Shown: in pieces, positions 16,562 through 24,482 of the stretch
Layout: each line of letters starts with the position of its first letter
How positions within the stretch are numbered: the first letter of the stretch is position 1
Assembly: GCA_045599345.1 (NCBI GenBank)
Contig: JAZRVV010000052.1
Location: 1 to 64,000 of the forward strand
Direction: 5' to 3'
Source: UBA1227 sp045599345
GTDB taxonomy: Bacteria > Bacillota > Clostridia > Oscillospirales > Acutalibacteraceae
DNA: 64,000 nucleotides
Notes under the pieces: generated by a model
Database searches by the model: none
Told to the model about the DNA's origin: nothing
What the model saw: the letters and a program-made list of their open reading frames with translations, nothing else
Program-made: the position numbers and the translations under genes

Positions 16562-18105
16562 TGGCAGATAAAGGACTTGCTAGTATCTATACTGATAAAA
16601 CTGGTATTTATAAGCACCGTGAATGGCGTGGCCTTAAGGACACAGCTTATGACTATAAGATGTGGTGTGCACTTTGGGGCACACTCCTTAAGTGGGCACT
16701 TGGCCATCCTGTAACTAACGTTAAGGCACTTTTCCGTTATCGTTGGATGTATGATTACCTCAAGGTACCTTCATTCTATGACAGAATTATGGAGGGTGCA
16801 CGTGGCGCAGCACTCAAGGCATCAAGAAACAACATGAACGCTCTCGCAGTTTCAGTTACAAGTCTTCTTGATACACTCTTTGAGGCTGACCTACACATTC
16901 ATCCAGGTGATGAGAAAGCTATCAAGGCTGGTGAAAAGATTCTCCCAATAGACGAACTTATCCCAGCACTTATCTTTAAGGGATTCCCAGACCTCAAGCC
17001 AATCCTTTGGCAGGAGATTCCTGAGTACCTTCCTTCTCTTATCAACTGTCACTCACCAGAGTACTACATCGCTCAGACAGAGTCCTATGGACTTCCTGCT
17101 GATGTATGTCCTCTCCCTGTAACAGAGCTTGGTATCGCAATTGATGATGACTATCCAGTAGTAGCTGCAAAGGGCTTTGTTTCTTGTAACATGCCTTGCG
17201 ATGGCTCAATCATGACATCTGCGCTTCAGGATAGACGTTACCAGCTCCCAACATACCCACTTAACATCCCACTTCGTTGGAAGCGCGACGACGTACAGGA
17301 GTACGCTATTGCAGAGCTTCGCGAGATGATTAAGTTTGTTGAGAAGCAGTATGATACAAAGTACGATTGGGACGCACTTCGCGCTGCCATCGCTATTTGG
17401 AATGAGCAGGTTGAGCTTCGCCGTGAAAAGTGGGAACTCAACCGTACAGATATACCACCTCACACTGGTAGTACAATGTGGCTCTACAGTATCTTTGAGC
17501 ACCAGGTAACTGGTGGTGAAACACCTTGCCTTGAAAATGATAAAAAAGTTAATGCATACCTTCGTGAGCAGGTTTCAAACCGTGAGTGTCCAAAGGTAAT
17601 TAAGCACAGAGCAGTTATTTGGAACACACCTGCTAATATGTACGCAAACTTCAACGCATGGATTCTCAATTGTTGGGGTGTTGATGTTGTAGCTGATATG
17701 ATTGATTTCATGGGCTTTGACACAATTGACACAACATCTGAGGAGACGATCCTTGCAGGTCTTGCAAAGCAGATTCAGGGCGCAACAATGCGTGTTCATA
17801 CCAAGGGCGGTATCCACGTAATGTTCGATGACCTTTGGGCAAAGGTTGCTGAATACAATGCAGATATGGTTATCATGTTCGACCAGATTTCTTGTAAGGG
17901 CGTTGGCGCTATCAATGGTCTCTTCGAAGAAGAGGCAAGAAAGCGCGGAGTCAACTTCGTATGGGTAAAACAGGACCTCTTTGAGTGCACATCAATCTCT
18001 CGCCGCGATATGCGTGAGGACATCAATAACTATATGTCACTTGTTATGCGCGAGGAGCCACTTGACCCATCACTTGTTGATTTTGATGACAGCGAATGCT
18101 GGTAA
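16561..18105 (+). CDS. 2-hydroxyacyl-CoA dehydratase family protein, larger subunit
   Basis: The 514-residue partner subunit of the same superfamily. It has FVSCNMPCDGSIM (cysteine-rich active region), a central helical region with MIKFVEKQYD, and a C-terminal half with VKQDLFECTSIS. The long N-terminal extension relative to HgdA (about 480) is modest. It overlaps the preceding gene by one base and is followed after 18 bases by the activase. Together they make a heterodimer plus reductase of the type used in anaerobic amino-acid fermentation or aromatic-acid reduction. Confidence 0.88.
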   Translation: MADKGLASIYTDKTGIYKHREWRGLKDTAYDYKMWCALWGTLLKWALGHPVTNVKALFRYRWMYDYLKVPSFYDRIMEGARGAALKASRNNMNALAVSVTSLLDTLFEADLHIHPGDEKAIKAGEKILPIDELIPALIFKGFPDLKPILWQEIPEYLPSLINCHSPEYYIAQTESYGLPADVCPLPVTELGIAIDDDYPVVAAKGFVSCNMPCDGSIMTSALQDRRYQLPTYPLNIPLRWKRDDVQEYAIAELREMIKFVEKQYDTKYDWDALRAAIAIWNEQVELRREKWELNRTDIPPHTGSTMWLYSIFEHQVTGGETPCLENDKKVNAYLREQVSNRECPKVIKHRAVIWNTPANMYANFNAWILNCWGVDVVADMIDFMGFDTIDTTSEETILAGLAKQIQGATMRVHTKGGIHVMFDDLWAKVAEYNADMVIMFDQISCKGVGAINGLFEEEARKRGVNFVWVKQDLFECTSISRRDMREDINNYMSLVMREEPLDPSLVDFDDSECW

Positions 18106-18123
18106 TAAACGGAGGAATTAATT

Positions 18124-18918
18124 ATGAAATATTTTGGCGGATGTGACGTAGGTTCTACATACACAAAAGCAGTTATTTTAGATGAAAACGGCAAAATCGT
18201 TGCTGATACAACTCTTCGCAGCAAGATGAATTCTGAGCAGAGCGCTATCATGGCAATGGAAGAAGTAGTAGGTAAAGTTGCTGACCTTAAATCAGCAAAG
18301 GACCTTACATATCTTGTAGGTACAGGTTACGGTCGTAACAAGGTTCCATTTGCTGATGAAAACATCTCAGAGATCTCTTGCCACGCTATGGGCGTACACG
18401 TAACAAACCCTGATGTTAAGGCAATTATCGACATCGGCGGTCAGGACGTTAAGGGTATCGCTATCGACAAAGATGGTACTGTTAAGAACTTTGCTATGAA
18501 CGATAAGTGCGCTGCTGGTACAGGCCGTTTCTACGAGGCTATGGCTCGTGCTTTCGAGATGGACCTTCCAGAGTTCTCAAAGCTTTCACTTACAGCAAAG
18601 AACGTTATTCCAATCACAGCTCAGTGCACAGTATTTGCTGAGTCTGAGGTTATCACACTCGTTGGTGAGGGTAAGCCAACTGATGAGATCGCTGCTGGTA
18701 TCCAGATGGCTATTGCAAAGCGTTGCTTCGTAATGGCAAAGAAGGCTGGTGCTGTTGACAGCATCACACTTACAGGTGGTTGTGCCAAGAATGATGGCCT
18801 CAAGGCTGCTATTGAGCACGTATTAAAGCTCAAGGTTGTTGAACTCAAAACAGACCCTCAGCTTATGGGCGCTCTCGGCGCTGCCGAGTATGCTCGCCAG
18901 AAGGGTATGGCAAACTAA
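18124..18918 (+). CDS. Acyl-CoA dehydratase activase (HgdC/BcrD-like ASKHA ATPase)
   Basis: The 264-residue protein has the ASKHA phosphate loop GGCDVGSTYTKAVI at the N-terminus and the second loop DIGGQDVKGIAID. The two cluster cysteines are in NDKCAAGTGRF and TAQCTVFAESEV, and the adenosine loop is LTGGCAKNDG. In the family, a homodimer holds one 4Fe-4S cluster and injects a high-potential electron into the dehydratase at the cost of ATP. All key residues are present. The AGGAG site and spacing are good. It is third in the cassette. Confidence 0.95.
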   Translation: MKYFGGCDVGSTYTKAVILDENGKIVADTTLRSKMNSEQSAIMAMEEVVGKVADLKSAKDLTYLVGTGYGRNKVPFADENISEISCHAMGVHVTNPDVKAIIDIGGQDVKGIAIDKDGTVKNFAMNDKCAAGTGRFYEAMARAFEMDLPEFSKLSLTAKNVIPITAQCTVFAESEVITLVGEGKPTDEIAAGIQMAIAKRCFVMAKKAGAVDSITLTGGCAKNDGLKAAIEHVLKLKVVELKTDPQLMGALGAAEYARQKGMAN

Positions 18919-18929
18919 AAGGAGGATTA

Positions 18930-19094
18930 ATGCAGATGTTAAAGATGCTTAAAACACTAATCATTACTGCAGTTAGTCTCTTCCTTGCAACAGTTGCAAT
19001 CTATTGGTTCAATCTCGACACAAAACTCGTAGCTTTGCTTCAGCCATTTATGACTAAGCACTATGACTCGATTGAGAGAGACAAGAGACTATAA
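18930..19094 (+). CDS. 54-aa single-pass membrane protein in the dehydratase operon
   Basis: A short open frame begins at ATG 18930 behind an excellent site (AAAGGAGG, 18918-18925) and ends with TAA at 19092-19094. The product has one hydrophobic helix at about residues 9-26 (TLIITAVSLFLATVAIYW) after a basic start, then a polar tail ending IERDKRL. It lies 11 bases after the activase and just before the operon terminator, so it is almost certainly translated with the cassette. I recognise no family. It may anchor or stabilise the dehydratase complex, which is inference. Confidence 0.72.
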   Translation: MQMLKMLKTLIITAVSLFLATVAIYWFNLDTKLVALLQPFMTKHYDSIERDKRL

Positions 19095-19102
19095 GCAAAG
19101 AG

Positions 19103-19133
19103 AGAGGGCATCCGTTTGGATGCCCTCTTTTTA
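19103..19133 (+). terminator. Terminator of the dehydratase cassette
   Basis: Stem AGAGGGCATCC (19103-19113) / GGATGCCCTCT (19118-19128), loop GTTT, T run. Confidence 0.92.
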
Positions 19134-19139
19134 TATATA

Positions 19140-19168
19140 TTGCTTTTGTGACCTATTCATAGTATAAT
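19140..19168 (+). promoter_or_regulatory. Promoter of the lepB operon
   Basis: TTGCTT (19140-19145), 17-base spacer, TATAAT (19163-19168), 38 bases before the first lepB. Confidence 0.7.
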
Positions 19169-19205
19169 TTTTGTTCAAGAAAAATTACGGGAGGTGACTT
19201 GTTAG

Positions 19206-19775
19206 ATGGTAGAGCATTATGAAGTGACGTTCAAGGACGCGCGCATTTTTGGCAAGCGCGGATATAGGCGCCTTTCAACGACCTACGACATCGTTTCGTC
19301 GGTTATGGCAGCAGTAATCGCTGTTGCGATAATGTTGCTCTTCTTCTTTAGAGTCGCAACCGTTGATGGTAGGTCGATGGTGCCTACCCTTGATGATGAG
19401 GACCGCCTCATCATCACCAACATAAGCAAGAATTATAAATACGGGGATATCGTGGTAATACACCGTGAGGATGAGGAGTCGCTGATTAAGCGAGTAATCG
19501 CCGTGGGCGGTGACACGATAGACATAGACTTTGAAAAAGGAATTGTCTATGTGAATGGTGAGGCGCTGGATGAAGATTACATCGCCGAACCAACGTATGT
19601 AAGTTTTATGGATGGTCCAAATTTCCCATTTGAGGTGCCACGCGGATACCTCTTTTGCATGGGAGACAATCGCAACGATTCGCTTGATTCACGCTCGGGT
19701 TCAATTGGATTGATTAACGAGCAGTATATAGTAGGCAAAATGGTCATAGATTTTGATAAACCGGAGGCGTCATAA
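19206..19775 (+). CDS. lepB: Signal peptidase I (first of two)
   Basis: The 189-residue type I signal peptidase has one N-terminal transmembrane helix at about 30-50 (SSVMAAVIAVAIMLLFFF). Box B carries the nucleophile Ser in VDGRSMVPTL, box D the general-base Lys in SLIKRVIAVGGDTI, and box E is FCMGDNRNDSLDSRS. The serine-lysine dyad is intact. It cleaves signal peptides of secreted proteins on the outer face of the membrane. A second paralogue starts two bases after its stop, so the two are translated together. Confidence 0.93.
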   Translation: MVEHYEVTFKDARIFGKRGYRRLSTTYDIVSSVMAAVIAVAIMLLFFFRVATVDGRSMVPTLDDEDRLIITNISKNYKYGDIVVIHREDEESLIKRVIAVGGDTIDIDFEKGIVYVNGEALDEDYIAEPTYVSFMDGPNFPFEVPRGYLFCMGDNRNDSLDSRSGSIGLINEQYIVGKMVIDFDKPEAS

Positions 19776-19776
19776 A

Positions 19777-20325
19777 ATGAAGGAGAAACTTTTAACACTT
19801 TGCTATGAGGGCGTGAGTGTCCTTGTTATGGCATCAGTTATCATAGCAATTATCTTTACATTCGTTACACGCTTTGTCGGTGTAATTGGTGGTTCTATGA
19901 ACCCAACACTCCAGTCAGGTGACTGGGTAATGGTTGACCAGTCTTATGCAAATTATAGGCCTGGCTATGGTGATGTAGTAGTAATTGCTCAGCCAAACGA
20001 ACTCAATGAAAACATCATCAAGCGCGTAATCGCAACAGAGGGCCAGGAGATTAATATCAACTTCGAAACAGGTGCTGTTTACATCAACGGCAACGAGATT
20101 TATGAGAAGTATATCAACAACGCAACAACCAATCACTACGATGTAGAATTCCCACTCACAGTACCAGAGGGAAAGTGCTTCGTAATGGGCGACAACAGGC
20201 AGGGTTCTGTTGATTCACGTTCAACAATTATTGGGCTTATTGATAACCGCTATGTACTTGGCAGAGCAAACATCGCTATTACTGATGACGGTTTTGTAAG
20301 TCTTGATCTTAGAAAGAGTAACTGA
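19777..20325 (+). CDS. lepB: Signal peptidase I (second of two)
   Basis: The 182-residue paralogue of the preceding enzyme has an N-terminal helix (SVLVMASVIIAIIFTFV), the catalytic Ser in VIGGSMNPTL, Lys in NIIKRVIATEGQ, and box E FVMGDNRQGSVDSRST. Both catalytic residues are present, so this is a second active peptidase rather than a remnant. An upstream ATG at 19753 lies inside the first lepB; GGAGG (19763-19767) fits ATG at 19777. It diverges clearly from its neighbour in sequence, which suggests different substrate preference. Confidence 0.93.
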   Translation: MKEKLLTLCYEGVSVLVMASVIIAIIFTFVTRFVGVIGGSMNPTLQSGDWVMVDQSYANYRPGYGDVVVIAQPNELNENIIKRVIATEGQEININFETGAVYINGNEIYEKYINNATTNHYDVEFPLTVPEGKCFVMGDNRQGSVDSRSTIIGLIDNRYVLGRANIAITDDGFVSLDLRKSN

Positions 20326-20327
20326 TA

Positions 20328-21203
20328 ATGGCTGACATTCAAAAGCAGACGGTTCAGTGGTTCCCTGGCCATATGGCCAAGACCCGCCGCAAGATTAAAG
20401 AGAATCTACCACTTGTGGATGCGGTGGTTGAGCTCGTTGATGCGAGGATACCTATATCCTCGCGCAATCCAGAGCTCGACGAGCTCACAAGTTCAAAGCC
20501 TCGTATCATCCTACTCAACAAGTGCGACGTTGCCGACAGCAACGCCACTGCCGAGTGGATTCGTCATTTCGAGGCTTTGGGAGCGTATGCTCTCCCAGTA
20601 GATTGCAAGAGCGGCAAGGGTCTGAATAAATTTGATGATTTGGTAAAAGCAGCACTTGCTGATAAGATACAGTCCAACATTGATAAGGGTATGCCTGGCA
20701 AGGCACTCCGTTTTATGGTTGTCGGTATTCCAAATACCGGTAAATCAACCTTTATCAACAAGATGAGCGGACGCAATCGCCTCAAGACTGCTGACAGGCC
20801 AGGCGTTACAAGGACCAGCCAATGGGTTGCCTGTGGCAACGGCATTGAGCTCCTTGACACCCCAGGTGTACTCTGGCCAAAGTTTGATGATCCAGCAGTA
20901 GGCGACAAGCTTGCATTCATCGGCTCTGTTAAGGATGAGATACTCGACTCTGAGACGATAGCAGTAAGGCTCCTTGATGTACTCAAGGTTGATTATGCTG
21001 ATCGCCTTATCGAGAGATATAAAATCAGCGCAGAGGACTGTGAACAGGAGTCCTATGAGCTCCTTGAGAGCATAGGCGCAGCTCGTGGCATGAAGGCACG
21101 TGGTGGATGTATTGACACCGAGCGTGCTGCCGCAACACTGCTCGATGAATACAGGGGCGGCAAACTTGGTCGCTTGACCTTTGAGCGTCCAGGGAGGTCT
21201 TGA
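20328..21203 (+). CDS. rbgA: Ribosome biogenesis GTPase RbgA (YlqF)
   Basis: The 291-residue circularly permuted GTPase has G4 (LLNKCDVAD) and G5-like elements first. These are followed by G1 (GIPNTGKSTFIN), the G2 region (RPGVTRTSQ) and G3 (LLDTPGVLWP), then a C-terminal helical domain. The start WFPGHMAKTRR is a family signature. RbgA acts late in 50S assembly. It follows lepB by two bases and precedes rnhB, a conserved order in Firmicutes. Confidence 0.96.
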   Translation: MADIQKQTVQWFPGHMAKTRRKIKENLPLVDAVVELVDARIPISSRNPELDELTSSKPRIILLNKCDVADSNATAEWIRHFEALGAYALPVDCKSGKGLNKFDDLVKAALADKIQSNIDKGMPGKALRFMVVGIPNTGKSTFINKMSGRNRLKTADRPGVTRTSQWVACGNGIELLDTPGVLWPKFDDPAVGDKLAFIGSVKDEILDSETIAVRLLDVLKVDYADRLIERYKISAEDCEQESYELLESIGAARGMKARGGCIDTERAAATLLDEYRGGKLGRLTFERPGRS

Positions 21204-21205
21204 TT

Positions 21206-21817
21206 ATGGCAGAGAAAATCTCCCCAACTTATGAATATGAGCGACAGGCCATCGCGGATGGTTTCCCTGTCGTATGCGGAATAGATGAGGCTGGACGCGG
21301 TCCACTCGCAGGACCAGTTTTTGCCGCAGCAGTGGTACTTCCACTTGATTGCGAGATTCCAGGCCTTAATGATTCCAAGAAACTCACTGAAAAAAAGAGA
21401 GAGGAACTTTTTGACATAATTGTTGAAAAGGCAATCAGTTACAGCGTTGCTTCCTCCTCTGAAAAAGAAATAGATGACATCAACATTTTAAAAGCAACAT
21501 TCCTTGCAATGAACAGGGCCTTTGATGGCCTTGCGGTGACACCAGATAAGGCATTGATAGATGGTAATAAAAAGCCAGGCCTCCCATGTGAGGAGGAGAC
21601 TGTTGTTAAGGGGGATGCCAAGTCAATGAGCATTGCGGCAGCATCGATACTTGCCAAAGTATCAAGGGACCGCTATATGCTTGAGATGGCAAAACTCTAT
21701 CCACAGTACCAGTTTGAAAAACACAAGGGCTATGGCACTGCACTGCACTATCAAATGATTAGGGAAAACGGTCCATCCGATATTCATCGAATGACCTTCC
21801 TTAAAAAGATGCACTGA
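21206..21817 (+). CDS. rnhB: Ribonuclease HII
   Basis: The 203-residue protein has the RNase HII active site: GIDEAGRGPLAGPV (Asp and Glu), LNDSKKLTEKKR, ALIDGNKKPG and SILAKVSRDRYM supply the acidic residues and the GRG binding motif. It removes RNA from RNA-DNA hybrids and misincorporated ribonucleotides. AGGGAGG fits ATG at 21206. Its stop overlaps the next ATG by one base. Confidence 0.96.
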   Translation: MAEKISPTYEYERQAIADGFPVVCGIDEAGRGPLAGPVFAAAVVLPLDCEIPGLNDSKKLTEKKREELFDIIVEKAISYSVASSSEKEIDDINILKATFLAMNRAFDGLAVTPDKALIDGNKKPGLPCEEETVVKGDAKSMSIAAASILAKVSRDRYMLEMAKLYPQYQFEKHKGYGTALHYQMIRENGPSDIHRMTFLKKMH

Positions 21818-22191
21818 TGAAGACATCTGGTCTTGGTGTAGATGGCGAGTGCCTCGCAAAGGAGTATTTGGAAGGCCTTGGGTACAGGATACTTGAGCAG
21901 AACTTTATCAGCCGTTTCGGTGAGATAGATATTATCGCCGCGGATGAGAGTTACCTCTGCTTTGTTGAGGTAAAAACACGTAGTTCTAGCCACAATCTCG
22001 CATCTGGGCTTGAGTCAATCTCGCCACAAAAACAGCAGCGGATAATCAAATCCGCCGAGTATTATCTTGCGACTCACAGTCGAAAGGTTGAAAAAGCTGG
22101 CCTCCAGCCACGCTTTGATTGCATGGAAATTAATGTTGATGGAAAAGATGTAAATATTCGCATGATTGAAAATGCGTTTTGCTTAGAATAA
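21817..22191 (+). CDS. yraN: YraN family (UPF0102) putative endonuclease
   Basis: The 124-residue protein has the PD-(D/E)xK-like core typical of UPF0102: GECLAKEYLEGLGY, NFISRFGEIDIIA and FVEVKTRSS, with acidic and Lys catalytic candidates in order. It begins on the last base of the rnhB stop, a conserved neighbour pair. Its biochemical role in the cell is poorly known. Confidence 0.92.
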   Translation: MKTSGLGVDGECLAKEYLEGLGYRILEQNFISRFGEIDIIAADESYLCFVEVKTRSSSHNLASGLESISPQKQQRIIKSAEYYLATHSRKVEKAGLQPRFDCMEINVDGKDVNIRMIENAFCLE

Positions 22192-22203
22192 AGGAGTAGG
22201 TAT

Positions 22204-23682
22204 ATGTATTACACAAGCACAAGAAACAAGGACCTTAGGGTAACTGCATCAGAGGCTATCACTAAGGGTATCTCAGACGAAGGTGGTCTCTTTGTACCAT
22301 GCGAGATACCAAAGCTCACACGCGATGACATAGATGCGCTTATCCCACTTTCATACAAGGAGAGGGCAAAAAAGATTCTCTCACTCTATCTCACAGACTT
22401 TACTGAGGAAGAGATAAATTACTGTGTTGAGGGCGCTTACCGTGACGGTAAGTTTGAATCAGGTAATCCTGCACCAGTAGTAAACCTCTGTGATCACACT
22501 AATATTTTGCAACTTTTCTGGGGCCCAACTTGTGCATTTAAGGATATGGCATTACAGCTCCTTCCATACCTCCTTACAACTGCCTCAAAGAGGGCAGCAC
22601 CAGACAAGGAGATAGTTATCCTTGTTGCAACATCTGGTGATACAGGTAAGGCTGCTCTTGAGGGATTCAAAGACGTACCTGGCACACGTATTTTGGTGTT
22701 CTATCCAAACCAGGGTGTCAGCGCTATGCAAAAGCTCCAGATGCAGACACAAGAGGGTAAAAACGTTGGTGTTTGCGCAATCGAAGGTAACTTTGATGAT
22801 GCTCAGACAGGCGTTAAAAAGATCTTTACTGACAAGAGAATTGCTGACAAGCTTGCCGAGAATGGCATGATGTTCTCATCAGCAAACTCAATAAACTGGG
22901 GTCGTCTTGTACCACAGGTTGTTTACTATTGCAGCGCATACTGCGATATGGTTTCACAGGGTGAAATCTTCCTTGGCGAGACTATGGATGTAGTTGTACC
23001 AACAGGTAACTTTGGTAACATTCTTGCTGCTTACTATGCAAAACAGATGGGTATTCCAATCAGGAGACTTGTCTGTGCATCTAACCAGAACAACGTACTT
23101 ACAGACTTCTTGACAACTGGTACATACGACAGAAACAGGGACTTCTATCTCACAACATCACCATCAATGGATATCCTTATCTCATCTAACCTTGAGAGAC
23201 TCCTATTCCACCTCTCAGGCGAGAATGATGAGGAAATTCGTGGATATATGAGTGCTTTGACAGACTGTGGCAAGTACACAGTATCAGATGCAATTTTGAC
23301 TGCAATCAAAGAGGACTTTGTTGCAGGCTATGCAACTGAGGAAGAGGATGCCAAGACAATCAAGTCAACATTTGACAAGGGTTATCTTACAGACACCCAC
23401 ACTGCAATTGCACTCGCAGTTCATGAGAAGACAACAGATGGCACGCCAACTGTTGTTGCATCAACTGCTTCTGCTTATAAGTTCCCAAAGGCTGTACTTA
23501 CAGCAATCAATGGCGTAACACCAGAGATAGATGAGCTTGATATGGCAGATGAACTTTGCAACCTTACAGCAACACATATTCCAATTCCACTCCGTGGACT
23601 TCGTGACAGAGAGATTCGTTTCAGTTCTGTATCAAAAGTTGCTGATATGGAACAGTGCGTTTACGATATGCTTGGCATCTAA
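22204..23682 (+). CDS. thrC: Threonine synthase
   Basis: The 492-residue PLP enzyme starts MYYTSTRNKDL. The PLP lysine lies in GPTCAFKDMALQLL, the phosphate-binding motif is ATSGDTGKAAL, and GNFGNILAAYYAKQMG is the cofactor loop. This matches the longer (about 490-500 residue) type II threonine synthase, which converts O-phosphohomoserine to threonine. AAGGAG lies upstream. It follows yraN by 12 bases; no other threonine-pathway gene is adjacent. Confidence 0.95.
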   Translation: MYYTSTRNKDLRVTASEAITKGISDEGGLFVPCEIPKLTRDDIDALIPLSYKERAKKILSLYLTDFTEEEINYCVEGAYRDGKFESGNPAPVVNLCDHTNILQLFWGPTCAFKDMALQLLPYLLTTASKRAAPDKEIVILVATSGDTGKAALEGFKDVPGTRILVFYPNQGVSAMQKLQMQTQEGKNVGVCAIEGNFDDAQTGVKKIFTDKRIADKLAENGMMFSSANSINWGRLVPQVVYYCSAYCDMVSQGEIFLGETMDVVVPTGNFGNILAAYYAKQMGIPIRRLVCASNQNNVLTDFLTTGTYDRNRDFYLTTSPSMDILISSNLERLLFHLSGENDEEIRGYMSALTDCGKYTVSDAILTAIKEDFVAGYATEEEDAKTIKSTFDKGYLTDTHTAIALAVHEKTTDGTPTVVASTASAYKFPKAVLTAINGVTPEIDELDMADELCNLTATHIPIPLRGLRDREIRFSSVSKVADMEQCVYDMLGI

Positions 23683-23703
23683 TAACTGATTGAGGTTTTA
23701 TTT

Positions 23704-24393
23704 ATGGCCCTTTTCGCAATAGGCGACACACACCTGTGTCTTGGTGCCGACAAGCCAATGGACATCTTTGGCGGCTGGCAGGACTACATGGAACGCCTTG
23801 AGAAAAACTGGATAAAAATAGTTGACCCGGATGACACTGTTGTCATTCCGGGCGACATTTCGTGGGCCCTAAAACTTACTGATGCTGCGCGTGATTTGGC
23901 GTTCCTTGACTCCCTGCCAGGCACCAAGATAATTGGCAAGGGCAACCACGACTACTGGTGGGAGACATTGACCAAAATGAATGCCTTTTTGGAGGAGAAT
24001 GAGTTTTCGACAATCAAGTTCCTCTTTAACAATGCATACCGTGTTGGAGACATCGCTGTGTGCGGCTCGCGAGGCTGGTTTTATGACGATGACAGCGAGC
24101 TTGGCGAGAAGGTAATCAACCGTGAATGTGGTCGAATCAAGACATCGACAGATGCTGCAAAGGAACTGGGCGGCGAGCCGATTTTGTTCCTTCACTATCC
24201 ACCGATTACTCAGGATAGAGTCTGTGACCAGATAATGGATGCAATAGTGGAGTCAGGTGTTAAGAAATGTTACTATGCACACCTTCACGGCAATGCAATA
24301 AACTACGCCTTTCGCGGAACATATGAGGGCATAAAATTTGACCTAATTTCTGCTGACTCACTTGAGTTTGTGCCGAAACTTATCGGTAAATAA
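23704..24393 (+). CDS. Metallophosphoesterase, calcineurin-like
   Basis: The 229-residue protein shows the metal-binding blocks in order: FAIGDTHL (GDxH), VIPGDISWA (GDxx), GKGNHDYWW (GNH[DE]), LFLHYPP and YYAHLHGNA (GHxH variant HLHG). It is cytoplasmic, with no signal. The substrate is not evident; relatives in Clostridia are uncharacterised. It follows thrC by 21 bases and ends the cluster before the tig promoter region. Confidence 0.88.
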   Translation: MALFAIGDTHLCLGADKPMDIFGGWQDYMERLEKNWIKIVDPDDTVVIPGDISWALKLTDAARDLAFLDSLPGTKIIGKGNHDYWWETLTKMNAFLEENEFSTIKFLFNNAYRVGDIAVCGSRGWFYDDDSELGEKVINRECGRIKTSTDAAKELGGEPILFLHYPPITQDRVCDQIMDAIVESGVKKCYYAHLHGNAINYAFRGTYEGIKFDLISADSLEFVPKLIGK

Positions 24394-24424
24394 AAAAGTA
24401 GTGGAAAATTAAAATATGTTCTGT

Positions 24425-24461
24425 TATAATATACGAGTTTAAATGATACAATTATAATTGT
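24425..24461 (+). promoter_or_regulatory. tig leader: -10 element and perfect 14-base palindrome
   Basis: TATAAT at 24425-24430 (-35 poor). Downstream, in the expected leader, is ACAATTATAATTGT (24448-24461), a perfect palindrome that may be an operator. Confidence 0.4.
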
Positions 24462-24482
24462 TCTAAAAGGAGAGTCTTTAAA

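Noticed and set aside
24394..24482. CtsR or CIRCE operator upstream of tig/clpP
   Set aside because: Neither GGTCAAA-type direct repeats nor the TTAGCACTC/GAGTGCTAA pair was found here or before hscC.
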